The notes below the pieces were generated by a model. That model was not told the DNA's origin, searched no databases, and saw only the letters and a list, made by a program, of their open reading frames with translations. From Paracoccus caeni (GTDB lineage: Bacteria; Pseudomonadota; Alphaproteobacteria; Rhodobacterales; Rhodobacteraceae), in assembly GCF_016629665.1 (NCBI RefSeq), contig NZ_JAEPRQ010000006.1:1-64000 (forward strand): a DNA stretch of 64,000 nt, read 5' to 3'. Within the stretch, counting starts at the first letter, position 1, and each line of letters starts with the position of its first letter. The position numbers and the translations under genes are program-made. This document shows, in pieces, positions 46,482-54,009 of the stretch.

Positions 46482-47024
46482 TTATGGCCGCGAGATGAAG
46501 GTTGGCGGCACGTGATCGGTCAGCCAGACCCGGTTGTCCGCCTGCCAGAACACAAGACCGGCACGATGCATGGCTGCGGCGTCGATTTGCAGCGCCACCG
46601 GCTTGCCGTGGCGTTGGCCCACCTTCAGCGTGGTTTCCAGATCGGCTGACAGATGAACATGCTGGCGGGAGCGGGGGTGCAGACCCTCTGCCATGATCTG
46701 GTCGAGATTGTTCACCGCCGTGCCGTGCCAGAGGATCGCAGGCGGGGTCGTCGGTTCAAGGCCAAGGTCCACCGCGACAGAATGGCCCTGCGCGGCCCTG
46801 ATCTGCTTTCCATCTTCGGAGATCGTGAAGCGTTTCTTGTCGCTCTCGGCGACGATCTGATGCAGTTGATCGATGTTGAGCGGATGCCCGGCCTTTTCCA
46901 GCCCAGCCAGCAACTCGGTCACGCTGACCCAACCGCCGGGACCAAGTGTAACATGCGCGCGCTCGGGGCTGTGCCGCAACACGAGCGACAGGAGCTTGCT
47001 GTCATCCTTCGATGTCTTTGCCAT
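46482..47024 (-). CDS. kptA: RNA 2'-phosphotransferase KptA/Tpt1
   Basis: 180 residues from the ATG at 47024; the frame is open farther upstream without a good start. The N-terminal winged-helix part has KLLSLVLRHSPERA, and the ADP-ribosyltransferase part has KKRFTISEDGKQIRAAQGHS, LWHGTA and the HVHLSADLETT segment. It removes an internal 2'-phosphate from RNA using NAD. The eukaryotic enzyme acts after tRNA splicing; its bacterial substrate is unknown. It stands alone, 172 bp upstream of purL, behind a terminator that isolates it from the region above. Confidence 0.9.
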   Translation of the reverse strand: MAKTSKDDSKLLSLVLRHSPERAHVTLGPGGWVSVTELLAGLEKAGHPLNIDQLHQIVAESDKKRFTISEDGKQIRAAQGHSVAVDLGLEPTTPPAILWHGTAVNNLDQIMAEGLHPRSRQHVHLSADLETTLKVGQRHGKPVALQIDAAAMHRAGLVFWQADNRVWLTDHVPPTFISRP

Positions 47025-47209
47025 AATGATGCTTCGAAATCTCAATCTGAGGAAAATCTCTCGCGGAGTTTCCTCTGTGATCCGCAGCACATCAATAGTC
47101 GTTCTGGGTTCGCGTGATCTTGTGGTGCGGAAGACCTGGCCCGGCAGGTAGGAGAAGGGCAGGGTCGGGCTGTGCAAAGCAGGCAAAACCACGCCACACC
47201 ATTTTGGAC

Positions 47210-47237
47210 AAAAAAAGAGCCGGGCATTAAGCCCGGC
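47210..47237 (-). terminator. Strong minus-strand terminator upstream of kptA
   Basis: GCCGGGC (47219-47225) and GCCCGGC (47231-47237) around ATTAA. On the minus strand this is followed by TC and seven T. It ends a transcript coming from the 47238-47479 region or from the LysR gene. Confidence 0.85.
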
Positions 47238-47479
47238 CTAAGTCCAACAGGGAGGTAGAAGGTGATTAACGCTTGCGCGCACCATCGCCTTCGACGCTTG
47301 ATTTATGGGCAGGATGCGAACGGATCAAGGGGCGATAGGCTGCGTTCGCAGCAATGCTGCTATGCAGTGGCTGAATGGCTACACGTATAGGTTGATTTCA
47401 GCTAAAATAGTGCTTGAATTTCAGGCATTGCAGGCGGATTTCCGCCGTCATGCCGTGCCGCAGCGTTTGCGCTATCAGT
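47238..47479 (-). other. Structured stretch before the terminator, possible small RNA or 3' UTR
   Basis: No ATG-started gene of good size is seen. On the minus strand a frame runs open from 47397 to a TAA at 47266-47268, ending SHPAHKSSVEGDGARKR, but it has no ATG, GTG or suitably placed TTG start. Small inverted repeats CTGCG-TT-CGCAG and GCAGC-AAT-GCTGC lie at about 47341-47360. The segment may be the 3' UTR of the LysR gene or a separate small RNA ending at 47210. Confidence 0.4.
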
Positions 47480-48385
47480 TCAGCCCCCAAGGGCGTCCGA
47501 TTGCATCCGGCGATAGGCCTGGATTTCCTCCAGCACGAAATCGCGGAAAACGGCAACGCGGCGGGTTTGGCGCAACTCTTCCGGGTAGGCGAGGAAGACC
47601 GGCACCTCTCCCGAATCCTTGTCGGGCAGGACACGGACCAGACGGTCGTGATCGGCGGTCAGGTAGTTCGGCAGAATGCCGATGCCGACATTGGCCAGAA
47701 CGCCCTGCAGCACGCCGAAATAGTTGTTCACCGTCAGCGTCGAGGCGACGTTCTGGGCCAGTATCTCTTGCACCAGACGCGCGCCTGCCGCCACCTGCGG
47801 CTGATCGGGCTTCTGACAGATCAGCCGGTGGGCCGACAGATCGGCCATCGTCTGCGGCATTCCGGCATGGTCCAGATATTCCTGCGTCGCATACATCCGC
47901 ATCCGGATGTTCAGCAGCCTGCGGCGGATCAGATCGGACTGGCTTGGCTCTTTCATGCGGATCGCCACGTCGGCTTCGCGCATCGGCAGGTCCAAAACCC
48001 GCTCTTCCAGCATCAGGTCGATCTTCAGGTCGGGATATTTCTCGTAAAGTTTGACCAGACGCGGTGCCAGCCACAGGGTGCCGAAGCCCACGGTCGTCGT
48101 GACCTTCAATTCGCCGAAGACATGCTCTTCGCTGTCGCGGATACGCGCAGCCGCCCCGTCCAGTTTGCGGGCCATGGACGAAGTCGCCTCGAACAGCAAT
48201 TCGCCCTGTTCGGTGAGAATCAGTCCACGCGCATGGCGGTGGAAAAGGGTCGAGCCAAGCGATTCCTCAAGCGCCCGAATCTGCCGACTGACGGCAGATT
48301 GCGACAGGTGCAGCGTATCGCCGGCATGGGTCAGACTCCCTGCATCGGCGACCGCGTGAAAGATTCTGAGCTTGTCCCAGTCCAT
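47480..48385 (-). CDS. LysR family transcriptional regulator
   Basis: 301 residues. The N-terminal helix-turn-helix is MDWDKLRIFHAVADAGSLTHAGDTLHLSQSAVSRQIRALE in character (W-D-K-L-R-I-F-H, then L-S-Q-S-A-V-S-R-Q-I), followed by a linker helix and a two-lobed effector domain (about 92-295). The effector is unknown. It diverges from the indolepyruvate oxidoreductase gene with a 161-bp gap holding GGTCAG half-sites and a palindrome at the promoter of the target, so it probably controls that gene and itself. Confidence 0.88.
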   Translation of the reverse strand: MDWDKLRIFHAVADAGSLTHAGDTLHLSQSAVSRQIRALEESLGSTLFHRHARGLILTEQGELLFEATSSMARKLDGAAARIRDSEEHVFGELKVTTTVGFGTLWLAPRLVKLYEKYPDLKIDLMLEERVLDLPMREADVAIRMKEPSQSDLIRRRLLNIRMRMYATQEYLDHAGMPQTMADLSAHRLICQKPDQPQVAAGARLVQEILAQNVASTLTVNNYFGVLQGVLANVGIGILPNYLTADHDRLVRVLPDKDSGEVPVFLAYPEELRQTRRVAVFRDFVLEEIQAYRRMQSDALGG

Positions 48386-48404
48386 TGCTGTTACAATCCT
48401 AACA

Positions 48405-48410
48405 GGTCAG
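48405..48410 (+). promoter_or_regulatory. Extra GGTCAG half-site near the LysR gene start
   Basis: The hexamer GGTCAG found in the palindrome at 48488-48504 recurs here, 20 bp before the LysR gene. It could be an autoregulatory contact. Six bases are weak evidence alone. Confidence 0.3.
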
Positions 48411-48481
48411 CCATGCGTTTTTTGCAGACCTAACCCGATTACGTGATTCCGGCAAGCCGGGCAAAATTACCGATTTTTCAC

Positions 48482-48510
48482 TTCATCGGTCAGCATATCT
48501 GACCTATAAT
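48482..48510 (+). promoter_or_regulatory. Promoter and operator of the indolepyruvate oxidoreductase gene
   Basis: A perfect -10 box TATAAT (48505-48510) is preceded, after 17 bases, by a poor -35 (TTCATC, 48482-48487). Inside the spacer and touching the -10 is a perfect palindrome GGTCAG-CATAT-CTGACC (48488-48504), which contains the LysR-type T-N11-A pattern. A weak -35 with an adjoining operator suggests regulator-dependent expression. Confidence 0.65.
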
Positions 48511-48546
48511 GTGAGCCGGCGCCTTTAGGTGCAGGAGGGGAATAGG

Positions 48547-51500
48547 ATGAGCAAGCAAGAATTCTCGCTAGCCGATCGTTTTGACCTGACAAAGTCACAC
48601 GTTCTTTTGAACGGGACGCAGGCATTGGTGCGGTTGATGCTGATGCAGGCGGCACGGGACCAACAGGTCGGGCTGAATACGGCAGGCTTTGTGACCGGTT
48701 ATCGCGGCTCGCCGCTTGGGGCGGTCGATCTGCAGATGGCGCGCGAACAGAAGCGACTGTCGGCGGCGAATGTGCTGTTTCAGCCAGGGCTGAACGAGGA
48801 TCTTGCGGCGACCTCTCTTTGGGGCGCGCAGCAGGCAGAGCTTCGCGGCGAAGGCAAATATGACGGCGTTTTCGGGCTTTGGTATGGCAAGGGGCCGGGC
48901 GTGGACCGCAGCGGCGATGTGATGCGCCATGCCAATATGGCGGGTTCGTCGAAACATGGCGGTGTCGTCATGGCGATGGGCGACGACCATACCGGCGAAA
49001 GCTCGTCGGTGCTGCATCAGTCCGACTGGGCGATGATCGACGCCTATATTCCGGTCCTGTCGCCCGCTGGTGTGCAGGAAATCCTTGATTTCGGGCTTTA
49101 CGGCTTTGCGCTGTCGCGGTTTGCGGGCGTCTGGACCGGCCTCAAGACGATGAAGGACACGGTCGAGGCAACCTCGGTCGTCAATGGCGATCCGTTCCGG
49201 CTGCAATTCGTCACCCCCGATTTCCGCATGCCGGAAGGTGGGCTGAACATTCGTCTGGGCGACACGCCGGTCGCGCAGGAAGCGCGGATGATCGATTACA
49301 AACGCTGGGCGGCCGAGGCGTTCAGCCGCGCGAACCGTCTGGATCGCAAGGTCTGGGGCAAGTCCGGCGCCAAGATCGGCTTTGTCGCGGCGGGCAAGAA
49401 CTGGCTGGATCTGGTCCATGCCCTGTCGCTTCTGGGCATCGATGAGGCCGAGGCCGAGCGGCTGGGCCTGACCACCTACAAGGTCGGACAGACCTGGCCC
49501 CTGGACATGAAGTCCATGCAGGAATGGTCCGAAAATCTGGACCTGATCATCTGCGTCGAGGAAAAGCGCAAGCTGATTGAGGTGCAGTTGAAGGAAGCGA
49601 TTTTCGACAACCGCCACGGGCGCCGCGTTCATGGCTGGAAGCATGACCGCACCGGCGAAGAGCTGTTCCCGACCCGTCTTGCGCTGGACCCGGTAATGAT
49701 CGCGCAGAAGATCGGCGCGATCCTGATCGAGGAAGGTCGCGGCACCGAACATATCAAGGCCGGGCTGGACCGCCTGAACGATGTGCTGCGCAACGACAAC
49801 GCCCCCGAGATCGTGACCCGGACGCCGTGGTTCTGCTCGGGCTGTCCACACAATACCTCGACCAAACTGCCCGAGGGTAGCCGCGCCTATGCCGGGATCG
49901 GCTGTCACTACATGGTGCAATGGATGGGCCGCGAGACCAGCGGTTACACCCATATGGGGGCTGAGGGCGTCAACTGGGTCGGCGAAGCGCCGTTCAGCAA
50001 ACGCCCGCATGTGTTCCAGAACCTCGGTGACGGCACCTATAATCACTCGGGCTCACTGGCGATCCGCGCGGCCATCGCGGCGGGGACCAACATCACCTAC
50101 AAAATCCTGTTCAACGACGCCGTCGCCATGACCGGCGGTCAGCCGAACGAAGGCGGGCTGACCGCCCAGCAGATCGCGCGGGAACTGGTGGCGATGGGCG
50201 TCAAACCCCTTGTCGTGGTCCATGACGAGAAAGAGGACGTGGACCCGAAGCTGTTCCCCACCGGCCTGCGGTTCGAGGAACGCGACCAGATGGACAACGT
50301 CCAGAAGGATCTGGAGCAGGGTGAAGGCGTCAGCGCCATCCTTTATATCCAGACCTGCGCCGCCGAGAAACGCCGCCGCCGCAAGAAGGGTCAATTCCCC
50401 GATCCCGACCGCCGTGTCTGGATCAACCCTGATGTCTGCGAGGGCTGCGGCGACTGTGGGGTGCAGTCGAACTGCGTCTCGATCGTGCCGCTGGACACCG
50501 AACTGGGCCGCAAGCGCCAGATCGAGCAGTCAAGCTGCAACAAGGATTATTCCTGCGTGAAGGGGTTCTGCCCCAGCTTCGTCTCGGTCCGGGGCGGCAA
50601 ATTGCGAAAGCCCAAGGCCGAGGCGTTCGATCTGCCCGACCTGCCCGCACCCATGCTGCCCGCGATCACCGGCACCCATAACGTCGTCATCACCGGCGTT
50701 GGCGGCACCGGCGTCGTGACCATCGGCGCGGTGCTGGCGCAGGCCGCGCATATCGACGGCAAGGGCGCGGGGATGATGGAAATGGCCGGGCTGGCTCAGA
50801 AGGGTGGCGCGGTCCATATCCACCTGCGTCTGGCCAACCGCCCCGAGGATATCAGCGCCATCCGCGTCGCCGTGGGCGAGGCCGATTGCGTCATCGGCGG
50901 CGATCTTGTGGTGACGGCGGGGGCAAAGACCGTCGGCCTGATGACCAAGGGCCGCACTGGCGCGGTCGTCAACGACCACGAGATCGTCACCGGCGATTTC
51001 ACCCGGTTCCGCGATTTTCAGGTGCCATCCGACCGTCTGCGCCTGTCGCTGGAAGCGCGTCTTGGCGACAAATCCGCCTTCTTCGACGCCAATGATCTGG
51101 CGCAACGGATGCTGGGCGACTCGATCTATTCGAACATGCTGGTTCTGGGCGCCTGCTGGCAGTGCGGCCTGATCCCGCTGAGCTTTGACGCGATCATGGA
51201 GGCGATCCGTCTGAATGGCGCGAAGGTCGAGGAAAACCAGCGCGCCTTTGCCATTGGTCGCTGGGCCATGGCCTTCCCCGAACAGACCCGCAAACCGGCC
51301 GAGGTGACGCAACTGCCGCCCGATCCGGTCGAATACCGCGCCGCTCGCCTGATCGGCTATCAGGGCAAGCGGCTGTCGAAACGGTTCCGCAAGCTGGTCG
51401 ATCAGGCGCCGAAACCGCTGCGGGAAAGCGTCGCGCGCGGCTATTACAAACTTCTCGCCTACAAGGACGAATACGAGGTCGCGCGGCTGCATCTGACCAC

Positions 51501-51936
51501 CGCCGAACAGATCGCGGCTCAGTGGGAAGGGGACACGAAACTGTCCCTGCACCTCGCGCCGCCGATGCTGACCGGTAAGGATGCGAATGGCCGTCCGAAG
51601 AAGCGCGAATTCGGGCCGTGGATGCTGAAGGCGTTCCGGGTGCTGGCGGCGATGAAGGGATTGCGCGGCACGCCGCTGGACCCGTTCTGCTATTCGGCAG
51701 AGCGTCGTCGCGAACGCGCGATGATCACCGAATACGAAGGCGATATGCGCGAAATCCTTGCAGGTCTGACCGATGCGACCATGCCGATCGCCATCGAACT
51801 GGCGGAACTGCCGTTGACCGTGCGCGGCTTTGGCCCGGTCAAGGACGAGGCCGCCGACCGCGCGGCAGAGCGCCGGGCAGAGCTTCTGGCGCAATTCCGT
51901 GCCGGGGGCGCACCGATGCGTGAAGCCGCCGAGTGA
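48547..51936 (+). CDS. Fused indolepyruvate ferredoxin oxidoreductase
   Basis: 1129 residues from the ATG at 48547, behind a GGAGG-type site. It joins the alpha-like pyrimidine/TPP modules and the gamma module in one chain. TPP-binding features are GDGTYNHSGSLAIRAA and NDAVAMTGGQPN. A cysteine cluster WFCSGCPHNTSTK lies near 440, and a second CEGCGDCGVQSNC plus CVKGFCPSF near 635-680 would hold iron-sulfur clusters. The gamma domain starts at about 710 (ITGVGGTGVVTIGAVLAQAA). It oxidatively decarboxylates indolepyruvate or related aryl-pyruvates to acyl-CoA with ferredoxin, in aromatic amino-acid breakdown. No ferredoxin gene adjoins. Confidence 0.92.
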   Translation: MSKQEFSLADRFDLTKSHVLLNGTQALVRLMLMQAARDQQVGLNTAGFVTGYRGSPLGAVDLQMAREQKRLSAANVLFQPGLNEDLAATSLWGAQQAELRGEGKYDGVFGLWYGKGPGVDRSGDVMRHANMAGSSKHGGVVMAMGDDHTGESSSVLHQSDWAMIDAYIPVLSPAGVQEILDFGLYGFALSRFAGVWTGLKTMKDTVEATSVVNGDPFRLQFVTPDFRMPEGGLNIRLGDTPVAQEARMIDYKRWAAEAFSRANRLDRKVWGKSGAKIGFVAAGKNWLDLVHALSLLGIDEAEAERLGLTTYKVGQTWPLDMKSMQEWSENLDLIICVEEKRKLIEVQLKEAIFDNRHGRRVHGWKHDRTGEELFPTRLALDPVMIAQKIGAILIEEGRGTEHIKAGLDRLNDVLRNDNAPEIVTRTPWFCSGCPHNTSTKLPEGSRAYAGIGCHYMVQWMGRETSGYTHMGAEGVNWVGEAPFSKRPHVFQNLGDGTYNHSGSLAIRAAIAAGTNITYKILFNDAVAMTGGQPNEGGLTAQQIARELVAMGVKPLVVVHDEKEDVDPKLFPTGLRFEERDQMDNVQKDLEQGEGVSAILYIQTCAAEKRRRRKKGQFPDPDRRVWINPDVCEGCGDCGVQSNCVSIVPLDTELGRKRQIEQSSCNKDYSCVKGFCPSFVSVRGGKLRKPKAEAFDLPDLPAPMLPAITGTHNVVITGVGGTGVVTIGAVLAQAAHIDGKGAGMMEMAGLAQKGGAVHIHLRLANRPEDISAIRVAVGEADCVIGGDLVVTAGAKTVGLMTKGRTGAVVNDHEIVTGDFTRFRDFQVPSDRLRLSLEARLGDKSAFFDANDLAQRMLGDSIYSNMLVLGACWQCGLIPLSFDAIMEAIRLNGAKVEENQRAFAIGRWAMAFPEQTRKPAEVTQLPPDPVEYRAARLIGYQGKRLSKRFRKLVDQAPKPLRESVARGYYKLLAYKDEYEVARLHLTTAEQIAAQWEGDTKLSLHLAPPMLTGKDANGRPKKREFGPWMLKAFRVLAAMKGLRGTPLDPFCYSAERRRERAMITEYEGDMREILAGLTDATMPIAIELAELPLTVRGFGPVKDEAADRAAERRAELLAQFRAGGAPMREAAE

Positions 51937-52001
51937 TGTTCTTATTTCCAAATCCCTCAGGCCGTCCTAGAAGAACTGCCTGAGGGTGAAGGAGCATCAC
52001 A

Positions 52002-52814
52002 ATGGCGGTAGGCGTTTTCGATTCCGGCTTGGGCGGGCTGACGGTGCATCAGGCCATTGCCGCCCGGCTGCCCGATCTGCCGCTGGTCTATCTGGGCGAC
52101 AATGCCCACGCCCCTTACGGGGTGCGGACGCCCGACGATATCTTTGAACTGACCTGCGCCGGGGTCGAGCGGCTTTGGGCCGAAGGCTGCGATCTGGTGA
52201 TCCTTGCCTGCAACACCGCCTCTGCCGCCGCGCTGAAGCGGATACAGGAAAAGTGGCTGCCCGCCGACAAGCGCGTGCTTGGCGTTTTCGTGCCGATGAT
52301 CGAGGCGCTGACTGAACGTCGTTGGGGCGACAATTCGCCGCCTCGGGAAGTCGCGGTCAAGCATGTAGCCTTGTTCGCGACGCCAGCGACAGTCGCCAGC
52401 CGGGCCTTTCAGCGCGAACTGGCCTTCCGTGCCGTGGGCGTCGATGTCGAGGCGCAACCCTGTGGCGGCGTCGTGGACGCGATCGAGCAGGGGGACGAGA
52501 TTTTGGCCGAAGCGCTGGTCACCAGCCATGTCGAGGCGCTGATGCGCCGGATGCCTTACCCCGAGGCGGCAATTCTGGGCTGCACCCATTATCCGCTGGT
52601 CGAAGAGGCGTTTCAGCGCGCGCTTGGCCCCGAGGTGAAGGTCTTCAGTCAGGCCGGTCTGGTGGCCGAGAGCCTGTCCGACTACCTGACGCGGCACCCG
52701 GAATTTCTGGGCAACGGCACGGAATCGAAATGCCTGACCACCGGCGATCCGGTGCGCGTTTCCGGCAAGGCCACGCAATTCCTGCGCCGTCCGATCCATT
52801 TCGAGGCGGCCTGA
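52002..52814 (+). CDS. murI: Glutamate racemase
   Basis: 270 residues. The two catalytic cysteines are Cys70 in [10 protein letters not shown] and Cys194 in [13 protein letters not shown], and the substrate-binding Asp-Ser is in [11 protein letters not shown] at the start. It supplies D-glutamate for peptidoglycan. An AGGAG-like site lies before the ATG (GAAGGAGCATCACA). ccmE follows after 9 bp and is likely cotranscribed, although the functions are unrelated. Confidence 0.94.
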   Translation: MAVGVFDSGLGGLTVHQAIAARLPDLPLVYLGDNAHAPYGVRTPDDIFELTCAGVERLWAEGCDLVILACNTASAAALKRIQEKWLPADKRVLGVFVPMIEALTERRWGDNSPPREVAVKHVALFATPATVASRAFQRELAFRAVGVDVEAQPCGGVVDAIEQGDEILAEALVTSHVEALMRRMPYPEAAILGCTHYPLVEEAFQRALGPEVKVFSQAGLVAESLSDYLTRHPEFLGNGTESKCLTTGDPVRVSGKATQFLRRPIHFEAA

Positions 52815-52823
52815 GGCGGAACG

Positions 52824-53282
52824 ATGGCCGGTATGAAATCCCTGAAGAAGCGCCGCCGTATCCAGATTATTCTGGTGGCCTCGGTCGCGCTGCTTCTGTC
52901 GGTCGGGTTGATCGGCTATGGTTTCAGGGACGGCATCAACCTTTATCGCTCGCCCTCGCAGGTGGCGGCGCAGACGCCCGACCCGGATGAATATTTTCAG
53001 CTGGGCGGGCTGGTAAAGGAAGGCTCTATCGTGGGCCGCGACGGGGTGCAGTTCGATTTCGTCATCACCGACGGCGCGCAGGAAATCGCGGTCAGCTATC
53101 TTGGCCGCGACCCGCGCCCCGATCTGTTTTCCGAAGGGCAGGGCACTATCGCCAAGGGCCATTTCCGCAATGGCCGCTTCGAGGCGGTCGATCTGCTGGC
53201 CAAACACGACGAAACCTATATGCCCCGCGAGGTCGTCGATACGCTGAAGGAAAGCGGGCTCTGGCAGGAAGAAAACGGCTAG
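52824..53282 (+). CDS. ccmE: Cytochrome c maturation haem chaperone CcmE
   Basis: 152 residues; an ATG three codons further in is an equally good start. A basic tail (KSLKKRRRIQ) precedes one membrane anchor (about 13-33), and the rest is a periplasmic OB fold. The covalent haem-binding His128 lies in LLAKHDETYMP with Tyr132 nearby, the CcmE signature. It receives haem from CcmC/D and passes it to the CcmF/H lyase. Other ccm genes are not in the window, so ccmE is separated from the main cluster. Confidence 0.95.
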   Translation: MAGMKSLKKRRRIQIILVASVALLLSVGLIGYGFRDGINLYRSPSQVAAQTPDPDEYFQLGGLVKEGSIVGRDGVQFDFVITDGAQEIAVSYLGRDPRPDLFSEGQGTIAKGHFRNGRFEAVDLLAKHDETYMPREVVDTLKESGLWQEENG

Positions 53283-53293
53283 GCCAAAGGGGG

Positions 53294-53330
53294 GCGGAAG
53301 GGCGACCCGTGCCGCCCTTCCGCTCTATTT
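53294..53330. terminator. Convergent terminator between ccmE and yjbF-like gene
   Basis: GCGGAAGGGCG (53294-53304) and CGCCCTTCCGC (53313-53323) give an 11-bp stem followed by TCTATTTC. It lies between two converging genes. Confidence 0.75.
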
Positions 53331-53334
53331 CGTC

Positions 53335-54009
53335 TCAGGGGCGCAGCGTCTGGATGGTCACATAGCCCAAAGCCGGGCCAATCCATTGCCGCGACACCGC
53401 GATCTGGCCGCCCTGAACCATATAGCTGTTCTGGAACGTCGCGCCGTGGCCTTCGCAATTCTCGACGATCACGCCCGGATTGGGACCCGCGCCGACCGTG
53501 CAGGCGAATTGCAGCGGGCGTTCCAGCCCGTCGCCGCTGAAATAGCGCATGACCCGCTGCCCGCTGCCCGACGCACCCGCGCGGATCAGCCCTTCGGTCT
53601 GCGGCTCGGCGACCGACAGGTCATTGCCCAGCCCGCGCGTCCCGACCAGCATGCCGCCGCGCAGGATCAGCGCTTCCTCGGCCGGCGTCATATAGGTCCG
53701 TAGCGCGCCATTCTGCCCGGTCATCGCCATCACCTGCGTCCGGTTCAGCGATTCAAACCCGGCCTGGATCAGCGGCCCCTGATTGACCCGAAGCGCCTCG
53801 GCGGCGGCTTCCTGGGGCGATTTCGGCGCGGCAGTCTCGGCAGGCGCTTCACCGCCGCCGCGCCGTTCCGCGACGACCTGACCTGCCACCTGACCAAGGG
53901 CGCCGAACACGCCGCCCTGATCGCCTTCACCCTGATGCGATCCACCGCTGCAGGCGGCCAGCGCGCCCAGCATTGCCGTCGCCAATGCGAAATTCCGTGC
54001 CGTCGTCAT
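53335..54009 (-). CDS. YjbF-like lipoprotein
   Basis: 224 residues with a lipoprotein signal (cleavage before the Cys of ALAACSGG). A Gly/Glu-rich linker follows, then a domain from about residue 75 with QVMAMTGQNGALRTYMTP, MLVGTRGLGNDLSVAEP and a C-terminal cysteine pair (FACTVGAG, VENCEGHG). These are typical of YjbF family lipoproteins linked to exopolysaccharide or group 4 capsule systems. The gene overlaps the YjbH-like gene by four bases. yjbE and yjbG are not nearby. Confidence 0.82.
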   Translation of the reverse strand: MTTARNFALATAMLGALAACSGGSHQGEGDQGGVFGALGQVAGQVVAERRGGGEAPAETAAPKSPQEAAAEALRVNQGPLIQAGFESLNRTQVMAMTGQNGALRTYMTPAEEALILRGGMLVGTRGLGNDLSVAEPQTEGLIRAGASGSGQRVMRYFSGDGLERPLQFACTVGAGPNPGVIVENCEGHGATFQNSYMVQGGQIAVSRQWIGPALGYVTIQTLRP

